A stretch of 64,000 nt of DNA from an uncultured Roseibium sp. (lineage in GTDB: Bacteria; Pseudomonadota; Alphaproteobacteria; Rhizobiales; Stappiaceae): assembly GCF_963675985.1 (NCBI RefSeq), contig NZ_OY780958.1, positions 1,922,001 through 1,986,000 of the forward strand, read 5' to 3'. Below, one piece after another: positions 24,753-33,758 of this stretch. Within the stretch, counting starts at the first letter, position 1. Every line of letters starts with the position of its first letter. Made by a program: the position numbers and the translations under genes. The notes beneath the pieces were generated by a model. That model was given only the letters and a program-made list of their open reading frames with translations. It was not told the DNA's origin and did no database searches.

Positions 24753-26217
24753 CGGTAGCCTCCCGTGCAGCCAGGACGCGTAACTGCGCCGGTTCCGTGC
24801 CGCTTGCCTCCATCAGGGCTTTCGCCAACAGGGCTCTTGCCGTTTCCATGCGGTATTCTGCGCTCGCGCGCATATCGGTCATCGGCGCGTAGTCGGATAG
24901 AAGGGCTTTCATCCCGGAACCCCAGGTCGAAGGATCATCCAGCGACGCGCCGATCAGGGCCGTTTCGGCCCCCTTCGCCCGCTTCGGCGTACCGGCCATG
25001 CCGCCATAGGCAATCCGGGCCTCGGTGATCTTGCTGTCCATCACCGTGAAGCGGAACGCTCCCATGACAGCCGAAATATCCTGATCGAACCGCTTGGAGA
25101 TCTTGTAGCAACGGAAGATCTGATTTGGATCCGGCCTGGGCACGAACACGCCGGTGACGAATTCATCCTCCTTTCGGTCCTGCCGGCCATAGTCGATGAA
25201 GAAGTCTTCCAGCGGCAGCGTTCTGGACCCGTCCGCGTTTTGCAGTTCCAGTGTCGCTCCCAGCGCGATCAGCGCCGGGGGCGTATCGCCGATCGGAGAC
25301 CCGTTGGCGATATTGCCGCCGACTGTTCCCGAAACGCGAACCTGCTTGGAGCCGATGCGGCGCCACAACTCGCCGAGATCCGGTGACAGGGAGGCGATTG
25401 CCGCTTCGCAGGTGACGTAGCTGGCGGTCGCACCGATCAGCAATCCGGAGGGCGTTTCCTCGATCCGGTCCAATCCATAGATCCGACCGAGCCAAATCAC
25501 CTTCGGCAATGTGCGCAGTTGTTTCGTGATCCACAGGCCGACATCGGTCGCGCCGGACACAAGCGTTGCATCCGGGTGCTGTCGATAAAGGGCAGCAAGT
25601 CCGTCGATGCTCGTCGGAGAGGCAAAGAAACTTTCGCTGTCGCCGATGAAGATATCGCTGGCACCGGTGATCTGGCGCAGCTTTTCGCGGGTTTCATTTC
25701 CCCGCCAGGCGAAGGCATCGTCGGCGCTGTCGAAGCAGCTCTCCAGGGCCGCATCGATGATCGGCCGGTAGCCGGTGCAACGGCAGAGGTTTCCGGCCAG
25801 CCAGTCCGTTACCGCCTTGCGGCTCCTGGTTTCGCCTTCGGCATGGTAGAGCGTGAACAGGCTCATGATGAAGCCCGGCGTGCAGAAGCCGCACTGGGAT
25901 CCATGCAGATCGGCCATGGCCCGTTGAACGGGGTGGAGCCGGCCGTCTTCAGCGAGATCCTCGACCGTGACCAGTTCCGCGCCGTCGATCATGCCGAGCA
26001 GCTGGATGCAGCTGTTGACCGGCTGATACACCAGCTTGCCCTCGACAAGCCGCCCGACGGCAACGGTACAGGCGCCGCAATCGCCCTCGCCACAGCCTTC
26101 CTTCGTCCCCTTCTTGCCGGCGCGAAGCCGAAGATAGTCGAGCAGCGTCTCCGTCGGCTTTACATCCGTGAGCTCTATCAGCTCGCCGCCTTTCAGAAAC
26201 CGGATGGTGTCGCGCAT
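24736..26217 (-). CDS. xdhA: Xanthine dehydrogenase small subunit (2Fe-2S and FAD)
   Basis: The 493-aa electron-transfer subunit. N-terminal plant-type ferredoxin cluster ligands are C42, C47 and C50 (CGEGDCGAC). The second cluster uses SQCGFCTPGF (C109, C112) and NLCRCTGYRP (C145, C147). The FAD domain contains GGNIANGSPIGDTPPALIALG. Electrons from the Mo subunit pass through both clusters to FAD and NAD. It starts 5 bp after uraH. Confidence 0.96.
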   Translation of the reverse strand: MRDTIRFLKGGELIELTDVKPTETLLDYLRLRAGKKGTKEGCGEGDCGACTVAVGRLVEGKLVYQPVNSCIQLLGMIDGAELVTVEDLAEDGRLHPVQRAMADLHGSQCGFCTPGFIMSLFTLYHAEGETRSRKAVTDWLAGNLCRCTGYRPIIDAALESCFDSADDAFAWRGNETREKLRQITGASDIFIGDSESFFASPTSIDGLAALYRQHPDATLVSGATDVGLWITKQLRTLPKVIWLGRIYGLDRIEETPSGLLIGATASYVTCEAAIASLSPDLGELWRRIGSKQVRVSGTVGGNIANGSPIGDTPPALIALGATLELQNADGSRTLPLEDFFIDYGRQDRKEDEFVTGVFVPRPDPNQIFRCYKISKRFDQDISAVMGAFRFTVMDSKITEARIAYGGMAGTPKRAKGAETALIGASLDDPSTWGSGMKALLSDYAPMTDMRASAEYRMETARALLAKALMEASGTEPAQLRVLAAREATDDRAA

Positions 26218-26222
26218 GGGCC

Positions 26223-26573
26223 TCAGCTCCCCCGGTAGGTGGAATATCCAAAGGGCGAAAGCAGAAGCGGGACATGATAGTGCCCGTCGTCTTCTGCAAT
26301 TCCGAACCGGATCGGAATGATATCAAGGAACAGCGGATCGGGAAGCGCCTGACCGGTGGACTTCAGGTAATCGCCGGCATGGAACCTCAGTTCATAGGTT
26401 CCGCGCTTGAAGGCGTCGCCTTGCAGGATCGGCCTGTCCACACGACCGTCGGAGTTGGTAACATGCGTGGAGACATGCACCGTTTCAGTTCCGATCGACC
26501 AGAGTTCGATCTTCAGGCCTTGTGCCGGTTTGCCGAGTGCCGTGTCCAGCACATGTGTCGTCAGACGCCCCAT
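26223..26573 (-). CDS. uraH: 5-Hydroxyisourate hydrolase (transthyretin-like)
   Basis: Hydrolyses 5-hydroxyisourate, the product of PuuD, to OHCU, which UraD then decarboxylates. The 116-aa length is standard. Active-site signatures are LTTHVLD at the N-terminus (His7), the central DGRVDRP segment and the C-terminal tetrapeptide YRGS, which separates these enzymes from transthyretin. ATG 26573 is chosen; an upstream ATG at 26585 adds four residues. First gene of the purine operon after its LysR regulator. Confidence 0.95.
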   Translation of the reverse strand: MGRLTTHVLDTALGKPAQGLKIELWSIGTETVHVSTHVTNSDGRVDRPILQGDAFKRGTYELRFHAGDYLKSTGQALPDPLFLDIIPIRFGIAEDDGHYHVPLLLSPFGYSTYRGS

Positions 26574-26680
26574 AGTTCCCCTCATGCCCGGGACGATGGC
26601 TTTGAAACCGTCGCCATCAAATTGTCAAAAAATGAGCTTGCCTGAAAAATCGCCAGTCCCATAGCGCTCATTTGCGTTCT

Positions 26681-27646
26681 TTATGTTGCCTTTTCGGCAG
26701 CAATGGAAGGTAGTTGATCCTTTAGCGAGAGCACAGCATGATCAAAAAACATGCCCGGTGCCAGAGCCAAAGCCCTCAGCGAAGACGTCACCACACACAA
26801 AAGATCTCCTTGCAGCGGCCGATCCGTCAGCGGACGGAACACCAGCCTGCCAAGCTCCAGATCTTCCTCAGAGCCGATGCGCGTCTGAAAGCCGATGACC
26901 TTGTCTTCCCGCGCCAAGGCCCGCATGAACCGCAGGGAATTGGTCTCCACATAGGTTCGAGACGATCCCGGTATCTGCCGCCGAACCGCATCGATTCGGG
27001 TGCGAAGAGAGAGCCCTTCCGCCGGCAGGGCGACCGGATATTTCAGACAGTCCGCGAGCGTCAGGTTGCTCTTGCCGGCCAGCGGGTGATCCGGCGTCAT
27101 CAGGGCTCCGATGGCCAGTTCATGCTGATAGGCAATCGTCAGAGCCGAGGTGCGCGGCGGATCGAAGGTGAAGCCGACATCCGCTTCTCCGGCCTCGACC
27201 AGACGGGCGGCTTCCTGGGAGCTGGTCACAGTGACACCCACATGAATACCCGGATAGGATCGGCGGAAGCTGCTGATCAGATCCGGAAGGAGGGATTCCG
27301 ACACGCTTTCGACCACGGCGACCGACACCGACCCGCGCCGCAAGCCCTTCAAGGCATCCAGTTCGGCAATGGTGGCATCGAAATCGGAATAGGTCCGGCG
27401 CACATGGGCCAGAAGAATTTCGCCTGCCTGGGACAGGCGGAGCCTGCGCCCGACACGTTCGAACAGCTGCAGCTCCAGCGCCTCTTCCAGGTAGAGGATC
27501 TGCCGGTTAACCGCGGACGAAGCGACGTTCAGTTCACGCGAAGCCGCCCGGATCGATCCAAGCTGAGCCACCACCGCGAAATAACGCATCGCGGGGGCAT
27601 AGAGGTGCCTCGACCGGTCCTGTCCTCTCCCCCCGCGCACGTTCAT
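26681..27646 (-). CDS. LysR-family regulator, probably of the purine operon
   Basis: A 321-aa LTTR with an N-terminal HTH containing GSIRAASRELNVASSAVNRQ and LFERVGRRLRLSQAG. It lies directly upstream of, and co-directional with, uraH-xdhABC, with a 95-107 bp gap that could hold the operon promoter. It follows a quinone reductase gene by only 4 bp, so it may be read from that promoter. A purine intermediate as effector is inferred from position. Confidence 0.85.
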   Translation of the reverse strand: MNVRGGRGQDRSRHLYAPAMRYFAVVAQLGSIRAASRELNVASSAVNRQILYLEEALELQLFERVGRRLRLSQAGEILLAHVRRTYSDFDATIAELDALKGLRRGSVSVAVVESVSESLLPDLISSFRRSYPGIHVGVTVTSSQEAARLVEAGEADVGFTFDPPRTSALTIAYQHELAIGALMTPDHPLAGKSNLTLADCLKYPVALPAEGLSLRTRIDAVRRQIPGSSRTYVETNSLRFMRALAREDKVIGFQTRIGSEEDLELGRLVFRPLTDRPLQGDLLCVVTSSLRALALAPGMFFDHAVLSLKDQLPSIAAEKAT

Positions 27647-27650
27647 CGGC

Positions 27651-28628
27651 TTACGGAATCAGAACCGTCGTTCCGGTCGTCTTACGTCCTTCCAGGTCCT
27701 TGTGCGCCTGCGCGGCATCGGCAAGCTTGTACTCCTGGTTGACCTCGATCTTGACGACTCCAGACTTAACCACCTCGAACAGGTCAGCGGCGGTCCTTTC
27801 CAGGTCCGAACGGCTGGCGATATAGGTGAAGAGCGTCGGACGGGTTGCAAACAGCGATCCCTTCTGTGCCAGAAGCCCCATATTGAAATCGGTGATCGGC
27901 CCCGACGACTGGCCGAAGCTGGCCCAGAGACCGAGCGGCTTCAGACAGTCGAGCGATCCGGGATAGGTATCCTTGCCCACGCTGTCATAGACGACGTCGC
28001 AGCCCTTGCCGCCGGTAATCTCCCTGACTCGTTCGACGAAGTCCTCTTCGCGGTAATTGATGATGTGCGTATAGCCGTGCGCCTTCGCCAGCTCCGCCTT
28101 TTCGGCGGATCCGACTGTACCGATCACAATCGCACCCAGATGGGCCGCCCACTGGCCGGCAATCAGGCCGACACCGCCTGCGGCGGCGTGAAACAGAAGG
28201 GTCGTATCGGAGGTGACATTGAAGGTCCTGCGCAGCAGATACTGGGCGGTCATGCCCTTCAGCATCATGCCGGCCGCGGTCTTGTCATCCACCCCGTCCG
28301 GGATCACAACCAGACGGTCGCCCGGCACCAGGCGTTCCTGAGCATAGGAACCGAGCGGACCGACATAGGCGACCCGATCGCCCGGCTTCACATGGCTGAC
28401 CCCTTCGCCCACCGTAACAACGACACCGGCGCCTTCGTTTCCGGGTATAAACGGCAGGCCGTTGGGTGCCGGATAAAGACCGCTACGAAAATAGGTGTCG
28501 ATGAAGTTCAGGCCGATCGCGGAATGGCGGATGCGAACCTCGCCAGCGCCCGGCTCCCCGACCTCGACCTCTTCCCAGGTCAGAACGTCCGGTCCCCCCG
28601 TTTCATGCACGCGCACCGCCATAATCAT
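27651..28628 (-). CDS. NADPH:quinone oxidoreductase (zinc-free MDR)
   Basis: A 325-aa medium-chain reductase of the quinone oxidoreductase (QOR) type, which reduces quinones or alpha,beta-unsaturated carbonyls with NADPH. Marks: IGLNFIDTYFRSGLY, PGNEGAGVV, HAAAGGVGLIAGQWA (nucleotide-binding) and YDSVGKDT. No catalytic zinc cysteines are seen, as expected for QOR. The start at 28628 is supported by GGAGGA 7 nt upstream. The upstream five residues of the longer frame are unlikely. Confidence 0.9.
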   Translation of the reverse strand: MIMAVRVHETGGPDVLTWEEVEVGEPGAGEVRIRHSAIGLNFIDTYFRSGLYPAPNGLPFIPGNEGAGVVVTVGEGVSHVKPGDRVAYVGPLGSYAQERLVPGDRLVVIPDGVDDKTAAGMMLKGMTAQYLLRRTFNVTSDTTLLFHAAAGGVGLIAGQWAAHLGAIVIGTVGSAEKAELAKAHGYTHIINYREEDFVERVREITGGKGCDVVYDSVGKDTYPGSLDCLKPLGLWASFGQSSGPITDFNMGLLAQKGSLFATRPTLFTYIASRSDLERTAADLFEVVKSGVVKIEVNQEYKLADAAQAHKDLEGRKTTGTTVLIP

Positions 28629-28683
28629 TTTGCAGTCCTCCATTATCCGTTTCGGGCCGAACCGGCCTCAATTCGTTGCCAGG

Positions 28684-29415
28684 CTACACGGCCTTGTTCT
28701 TGCGGCGCCGGTTATGGGCAAGCACATTGACCATTTCCACGCCGGCCGAAAACGCCATGGCGAAATATATGTAGCCACGCGGGATGTGAAAACCCAACCC
28801 GTCGGCCACAAGTGCGACACCGATAAGGAGCAGAAAGGACAAGGCCAGCATCTTGGTCGTCGGGTGCTTCTTGATGAATTCTGCGACCGGCCCTGAGGCC
28901 AGGTACATGATCCCCATGGCAATGACCACGGCTGCGACCATGACCTCAATGTGTTGCGCCATACCGATCGCAGTGATGATCGAATCGATGGAAAAGACCA
29001 TGTCGATCACCACGATCTGCGCGATGACCGCGGCAAACGAGGTACTGGCTGCGCCCGTCATGCCGCCCTCTTCGTCGTCCCCCTCAATACCTTTGTGGAT
29101 TTCATGGGTCGCCTTGAACAGCAGGAACAGCCCCCCGCCGATCAGGATGGCATCCCTCCAGGAAAACGCATGGCCGCCGACATCGAAAAGCGGGGCGGTA
29201 AGTCCGACAAGCCATGTCAGGATACTGAGCAGGAGAATGCGAAAGATGAGGGCCAGAGCAAGCCCGATACGGCGAGCCCGGTTTGCGAAATGGGCCGGTA
29301 ACCTGGAAACAACGACCGAGATAAAGACAATGTTGTCGATACCGAGCACGATCTCCATGACGGTCAGCGTCACGAGGCTGGCCCAGATCTGCGGATCCGT
29401 TACCCACCCAAGCAT
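28684..29415 (-). CDS. TerC-family integral membrane protein
   Basis: A 243-aa membrane protein with about seven helices. Two inverted-repeat motifs, VMEIVLGIDNIVFI near residue 20 and VVIDMVFSIDSIITAIG, carry the conserved acidic residues of the TerC/Alx family. Members are linked to tellurite resistance, and several act in manganese export or metalation of exported enzymes. ATG 29415 has GGAG six bases upstream. The longer frame adds a polar non-conserved stretch. Confidence 0.92.
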   Translation of the reverse strand: MLGWVTDPQIWASLVTLTVMEIVLGIDNIVFISVVVSRLPAHFANRARRIGLALALIFRILLLSILTWLVGLTAPLFDVGGHAFSWRDAILIGGGLFLLFKATHEIHKGIEGDDEEGGMTGAASTSFAAVIAQIVVIDMVFSIDSIITAIGMAQHIEVMVAAVVIAMGIMYLASGPVAEFIKKHPTTKMLALSFLLLIGVALVADGLGFHIPRGYIYFAMAFSAGVEMVNVLAHNRRRKNKAV

Positions 29416-29446
29416 GGTTTCTCCAATGTTGTAATGAGACTCTGCC

Positions 29447-30190
29447 TTAGCAGAATCGATCCAGCGCCTGTTGTACGGCTGAGACACCGAGCAGGTAAAG
29501 GCTCGTCAGGGTGAGCACCAGCTCTCCGGTGTCCGACAGTGTCATGTCGCCGATGACGGCCATTGCTGCAAAGGCAAACCAGACAGCCGTTACCAGAAGC
29601 GTCAACGGACGCCAGCGCCGGACCCGGACCGGATGGATGAACTTGACCGGAACGAAGCTCATCACACAGCAGACCAGGACGAAGCCGATGGTGAACCCTT
29701 CGGAGGGAGACAACACCATCAGGCCGAAGATCGCCATGTTCCAGCCTGCAGGAAATCCCTTGAAAGCCCCGTCCAGCGTTTTCATGCCGCTATCGGCGAA
29801 ATAAAGCGCTCCGGTAAAGACCACCAGCCCGCCGCAGATCCAGTTCCAGGGCTCTGAAAGCATACCGCTCGCAGCAAGCGCAAAGGCAGGCAGAAAAACG
29901 TAGGTCGCATAGTCAATGACGAAATCGAGCGAGGCGCCGGACCACCGCGGCAGGCGCTCGGCGATATTGAACCGACGGGCGAGCGGTCCGTCGACGCCGT
30001 CGACCACAAGGGCAAGCCCGAGCCATGCGAACATTTCCCCCCACGCGCCGCGCGACCCGGCCAGAAGCGCAACCAAGGCGATCGGCGCGCCGGAAGCAGT
30101 CAGAAGATGGATCAGGAACAGTGCCGGTTCGCGGCCTTGCTTTTGCGTGGGGATGTCTGTCACGGCATTATCGTCTTTTGTTTCGGGCAA
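29447..30190 (-). CDS. pcs: Phosphatidylcholine synthase
   Basis: Condenses CDP-diacylglycerol with choline to make phosphatidylcholine in one step, a pathway typical of rhizobia, Brucella and relatives. The 247-aa protein has about eight membrane segments. The CDP-alcohol phosphotransferase motif DGVDGPLARR and, downstream, GASLDFVID supplies the catalytic Asp residues. A short N-terminal polar tail fits Pcs. It indicates a phosphatidylcholine-containing envelope. Confidence 0.95.
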   Translation of the reverse strand: MPETKDDNAVTDIPTQKQGREPALFLIHLLTASGAPIALVALLAGSRGAWGEMFAWLGLALVVDGVDGPLARRFNIAERLPRWSGASLDFVIDYATYVFLPAFALAASGMLSEPWNWICGGLVVFTGALYFADSGMKTLDGAFKGFPAGWNMAIFGLMVLSPSEGFTIGFVLVCCVMSFVPVKFIHPVRVRRWRPLTLLVTAVWFAFAAMAVIGDMTLSDTGELVLTLTSLYLLGVSAVQQALDRFC

Positions 30191-30258
30191 GGCTTATCGA
30201 GCCGAACCCGGCCCCCGGGTGTCAGTATTTCAATTTCGTGACAGTTTGAACAGCTTTT

Positions 30259-31206
30259 TTAGCTCAGCATGGCCGCAGCCAACGCTCCGCCCCAGGCAAG
30301 ACAGAAAATGCCGATGACCTTTGGAAACCAGAAACTCGGGAAAGTCTTCTCGATTGCCATGATGGCACCAAGCATCGCGATCCAGACGATGTTCATGACA
30401 CCAACGGCAAACATGACGGCCATCACGGCCCAGCAGCAGCCGAGGCAGGCAAGTCCCTGGACGACACCTTCGCGCAGGGCACCGAAGGCGCCACTTTTTC
30501 CCAGAAAGGCCCAATGCGGATACCAGCAGCGGTTCAGGCAAGCCCATTTGGCGGGCGTGAACTGATAAATGCCGGCGGCGATCAACACGCTCGCAGAAAC
30601 CGCAAGACTGAGGGGGGCCATCATCGGCGAAACGGCATTTGCGGCCGTCAGCCCCCATTGGGCAAGCGTGGCGACCAGAGCATAGGCGGCCCAGACGAGC
30701 AGATAACCGACCGCGACCAGCAGCGTGTTCTTCGACGCGCCTGCGCTGCTGCCAATCGTTCCGTTCTTCTCGCGGATATAGGCCCGCAACATGGGCAGCG
30801 CGGTAGGCAGCATCATCGCAAGGGCCATCATCAGCCACATCAGATAGACCTTCAAAAGATCGGCAGCGCCCCAGACGGCGGCAGGCATCCCGAAGGTCGC
30901 GGCCGATGTCGGCAGGCACAAGGCAGCAATGGCCACGCGCGCCTCCTCCGGCAGACCGGCATATTGATTGAACAGGTTGAAAAGCCCCATGCCCGGACCG
31001 GCTTCCGTCATATCCATAACGGAGATCATGTCGGCGACCATGACACCGAGATAGGCCCATCCCATGAGGACGAGCACCGTCAGGCAGGCCATTACCAGCG
31101 GCCAGCCGCGCATCAGTATCTCCTCACTCACCGGAGTGCGGCGATCTTCCGGAGTTAAAAACCCGTTGTCATCCACGGCCACTATCCGCTCCGCTCCCTG
31201 TTTCAT
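30259..31206 (-). CDS. DUF2182 predicted metal-binding membrane protein
   Basis: A 315-aa polytopic membrane protein. IYQFTPAKWACLNRC and the QGLACLGCCWAVM segment, then MNIVWIAMLGA, are diagnostic for DUF2182, whose function is unknown; the conserved Cys pairs suggest metal or heme handling. Neighbouring DUF1326, frequently seen with this family, is not present. Start ATG 31206 gives a soluble N-terminus of about 30 residues before the first helix; the longer upstream frame is Arg-rich and non-conserved. Confidence 0.85.
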   Translation of the reverse strand: MKQGAERIVAVDDNGFLTPEDRRTPVSEEILMRGWPLVMACLTVLVLMGWAYLGVMVADMISVMDMTEAGPGMGLFNLFNQYAGLPEEARVAIAALCLPTSAATFGMPAAVWGAADLLKVYLMWLMMALAMMLPTALPMLRAYIREKNGTIGSSAGASKNTLLVAVGYLLVWAAYALVATLAQWGLTAANAVSPMMAPLSLAVSASVLIAAGIYQFTPAKWACLNRCWYPHWAFLGKSGAFGALREGVVQGLACLGCCWAVMAVMFAVGVMNIVWIAMLGAIMAIEKTFPSFWFPKVIGIFCLAWGGALAAAMLS

Positions 31207-31427
31207 GCAGTCTCTTCGACAAAGTCTCCACCTCCCCTTCGTTCGGCGGCGTGTTTTCGGTTTAAGCCCAATTCCGTGCGGCGCCTTGATCTGGCGCATT
31301 TGGACCTTGCCAAAGACCGGTTACTTCCGGCATGCGTCATTGGATCGCGGAGGCTGGCAACAGTCGGCCTTGATATCCGACGAGAATAGCTCATTCTCAA
31401 GAAAAGCAGCAAACGTGAGCCAGTGCC

Positions 31428-32657
31428 ATGACTGAAAAGCTGAGCCCCAGCAAACTCTTCGATGTCGCCGTTATCGGTGCCGGTCCATCCGGACTGACCG
31501 CGGCGCTCGCCTTTGCGCAAAGAGGACTGGATACGCTTCTCCTGGCGCCCGAAGTCAATCATACCGACGGGCGCACGACCGCGCTCTTGCAGGAATCCGT
31601 TGCTTATCTGGAGGCCCTCGGCGTCTGGGGGAAGCTCGCGCCCAAGGCTGCGCCGCTGCGCCGGATGCGGTTGATCGACGATACCAAACGCCTGATCCGC
31701 GCACCGGAAGTCACCTTCGACAGTGCGGAACTGAAACTGGACGCTTACGGCTACAACCTGCTCAACACGGACCTGAACACCGTCCTGGAACAGGCTGCGG
31801 ACACCCAGAAGGGCCTGACCTTCATCCGGCAAGCTGCGGCCGGATATGAACTCGGCGAAGACGCTGTCGAAATCGAAGATGCGTCAGGTGCGACCTATCG
31901 GACCCGGCTTGCCGTGGCGGCGGACGGGCGGAACTCGCAACTGCGCAAATCTGCGGGCATCGACGTCAAACGCTGGGGCTATCCGCAGGTCGCGCTGGTT
32001 CTGAACCTGGCCCATGACCAGCCTCATGGCGATGTCTCGACGGAGTTCCACACACCGACGGGCCCGTTCACGCTTGTCCCCCTGCCCGGTCGTAAGTCCT
32101 CACTCGTCTGCGTCGAAACGGAAGAAGGTGCCGATCGGCTTTTCAAGATGCAGGATGCTTATCTGGAACAGGAACTGGAACAGCGTGCCCACTCGATCCT
32201 TGGGAAATTCAGGATCGCCAGCGAACGGCAAAGATATCCGCTGTCCGGCCTTGCCGCCAAGACGCTGGTCGGCCGGCGGGTCGCCCTGATCGGCGAAACC
32301 GCCCATGTCTTCCCGCCAATCGGCGCCCAGGGGCTGAACCTCAGTTTGCGTGACGTGGCCGCCCTTGTCCGCCTGATCGCAAGCGCGCACGACAGGGGCG
32401 CCGATTTCGGCTCAGCGGCCGTGCTGGCTGCTTATGACCGGGAACGGCGAACAGACATTTCCTCACGTACCGCTGCGGTCGACGCGTTGAACCGCTCGCT
32501 CCTGAACGGCTTCCTGCCGATCCAGCTTGCCCGCAGCACCGGGCTATATCTGGCCGACCGGATCGGGCCGCTGCGCCGGTTCCTGATGCGCGAAGGCATT
32601 GCACCCGGCACGAAGTCGCTGGCCGACAGCCTGCTGCCACGAAAAAAGTCCGCCTAA
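31428..32657 (+). CDS. UbiH/UbiF/Coq6-family FAD monooxygenase
   Basis: A 409-aa flavoprotein hydroxylase of the ubiquinone-synthesis family. FAD-binding marks are VIGAGPSGLTAA (residue 15 on), a DG segment AVAADGRNSQLRKSAG, and the second FAD motif ALIGETAHVFPPIGAQGLN near residue 288 (GETAH replaces the common GDAAH). Likely hydroxylates the ubiquinone ring; alphaproteobacteria vary in which ring position each homologue serves, so no gene symbol is given. It overlaps the convergent CaiB gene by 4 bp. Confidence 0.85.
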   Translation: MTEKLSPSKLFDVAVIGAGPSGLTAALAFAQRGLDTLLLAPEVNHTDGRTTALLQESVAYLEALGVWGKLAPKAAPLRRMRLIDDTKRLIRAPEVTFDSAELKLDAYGYNLLNTDLNTVLEQAADTQKGLTFIRQAAAGYELGEDAVEIEDASGATYRTRLAVAADGRNSQLRKSAGIDVKRWGYPQVALVLNLAHDQPHGDVSTEFHTPTGPFTLVPLPGRKSSLVCVETEEGADRLFKMQDAYLEQELEQRAHSILGKFRIASERQRYPLSGLAAKTLVGRRVALIGETAHVFPPIGAQGLNLSLRDVAALVRLIASAHDRGADFGSAAVLAAYDRERRTDISSRTAAVDALNRSLLNGFLPIQLARSTGLYLADRIGPLRRFLMREGIAPGTKSLADSLLPRKKSA

Positions 32658-33718
32658 GGCTTTCGAAACTCCGGGATAATCGGAACGACGGCTGCCTCTA
32701 TACGGGTGGCACCGGCTGGTGCTTCGTAGTTGAACAGACCGCGCTCCCCGAAATGCGGATCGTTGCGTGCCTCCTCGAAGGTTTTTACCAGACATGCGCA
32801 GCAATCGGCCGTTGTCAGATCAACTTCCCAGTCGGCAGCAGCTCTGGCTGCAAAGGCATTGGTAACAGCTGCCGCGGTCGCTTCCGGGTTCGTGCGGTCG
32901 TCGCGCAGATCCTGCGGAATTTCGAGCAGGCTGCAAAGCCGCTGCCAGAACTTTTCCTCCAAAGCCCCGACAGCAATCATCTTGCCGTCTGCCGCTGGAT
33001 AAAGCCGGTAACGCGGCGAGCCACCCGTCAGGAGCGCGGAACCGAACTCCGGAACCGGCTTGCCGGCCGCATGAAAGGCATGGGCGAAGAGGCCGAAGGT
33101 GAACATGGCGTCGCTCATGGAGATGTCCAGACAGGCACCCCTGCCTGTTTTTTGACGCTGGAGCACGGCCAGAAGAATATTGATCATGGCCGGAAAGGAT
33201 CCGCCCCCGATGTCCGCGATCTGCGTCGGCGGCAGGGACGGATGTTCTGCCGAACCGCAGGATTGGGCCAGTAAGCCGCCCAAAGCCAGATAGTTGAGAT
33301 CGTGGCCCGCCATCTCCGCCTTCGGTCCGTTTTGTCCGTAGCCGGAAATCGAGCAATAGATCAGTTCGGGAAAGCGCGTGCTCAGCGTCTGATAATCAAG
33401 GCCGAGGCGTTCCATGACCCCAGGGCGGAACTGTTCGACCAGTATGTCCGCGCCGGCAAGGAACGGCTCCAGGTGCGTCATCGCGCCCGAAGCCTTGAGA
33501 TCCAGCTCGACGACTTCCTTGCCCCGGTTCAATTGGGCATAGAGAACGGAGGCACCGTCCAGGAAGGGAGGGAAACGGCGCATATCTTCGCCACCGGGCT
33601 TTTCCACCTTGATGACCCGCGCACCGGCCTCCGCCAGCATGAGGGTCGCCAGCGGCCCGGGCAATAGCGTGGTGAAGTCGAGAACCGTCAGTCCTTCAAG
33701 CGGTTGCGGCACATCCAT
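32654..33718 (-). CDS. CaiB/BaiF family III CoA-transferase
   Basis: A 354-aa CoA-transferase. LPGPLATLMLAEAGARVIKVE near the N-terminus, LNRGKEVVELDLK and the VEQFRPGVMERLG segment are family signatures. The catalytic Asp is expected in GHDLNYLALGG. Transfers CoA between carboxylic acids, substrate unknown; alpha-methylacyl-CoA racemase is a close relative. ATG 33718 follows GGAGGAG very closely. An upstream TTG at 33727 is possible. Confidence 0.88.
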   Translation of the reverse strand: MDVPQPLEGLTVLDFTTLLPGPLATLMLAEAGARVIKVEKPGGEDMRRFPPFLDGASVLYAQLNRGKEVVELDLKASGAMTHLEPFLAGADILVEQFRPGVMERLGLDYQTLSTRFPELIYCSISGYGQNGPKAEMAGHDLNYLALGGLLAQSCGSAEHPSLPPTQIADIGGGSFPAMINILLAVLQRQKTGRGACLDISMSDAMFTFGLFAHAFHAAGKPVPEFGSALLTGGSPRYRLYPAADGKMIAVGALEEKFWQRLCSLLEIPQDLRDDRTNPEATAAAVTNAFAARAAADWEVDLTTADCCACLVKTFEEARNDPHFGERGLFNYEAPAGATRIEAAVVPIIPEFRKP

Positions 33719-33758
33719 CTCCTCCAATGACGCGTCCAGCTCAAGAAGTGACGGAGTT

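Noticed and set aside
22689..24758. 689-codon plus-strand frame opposite xdhB
   Set aside because: It is antisense to an intact gene with full molybdopterin motifs, and no family features are seen in the antisense product.
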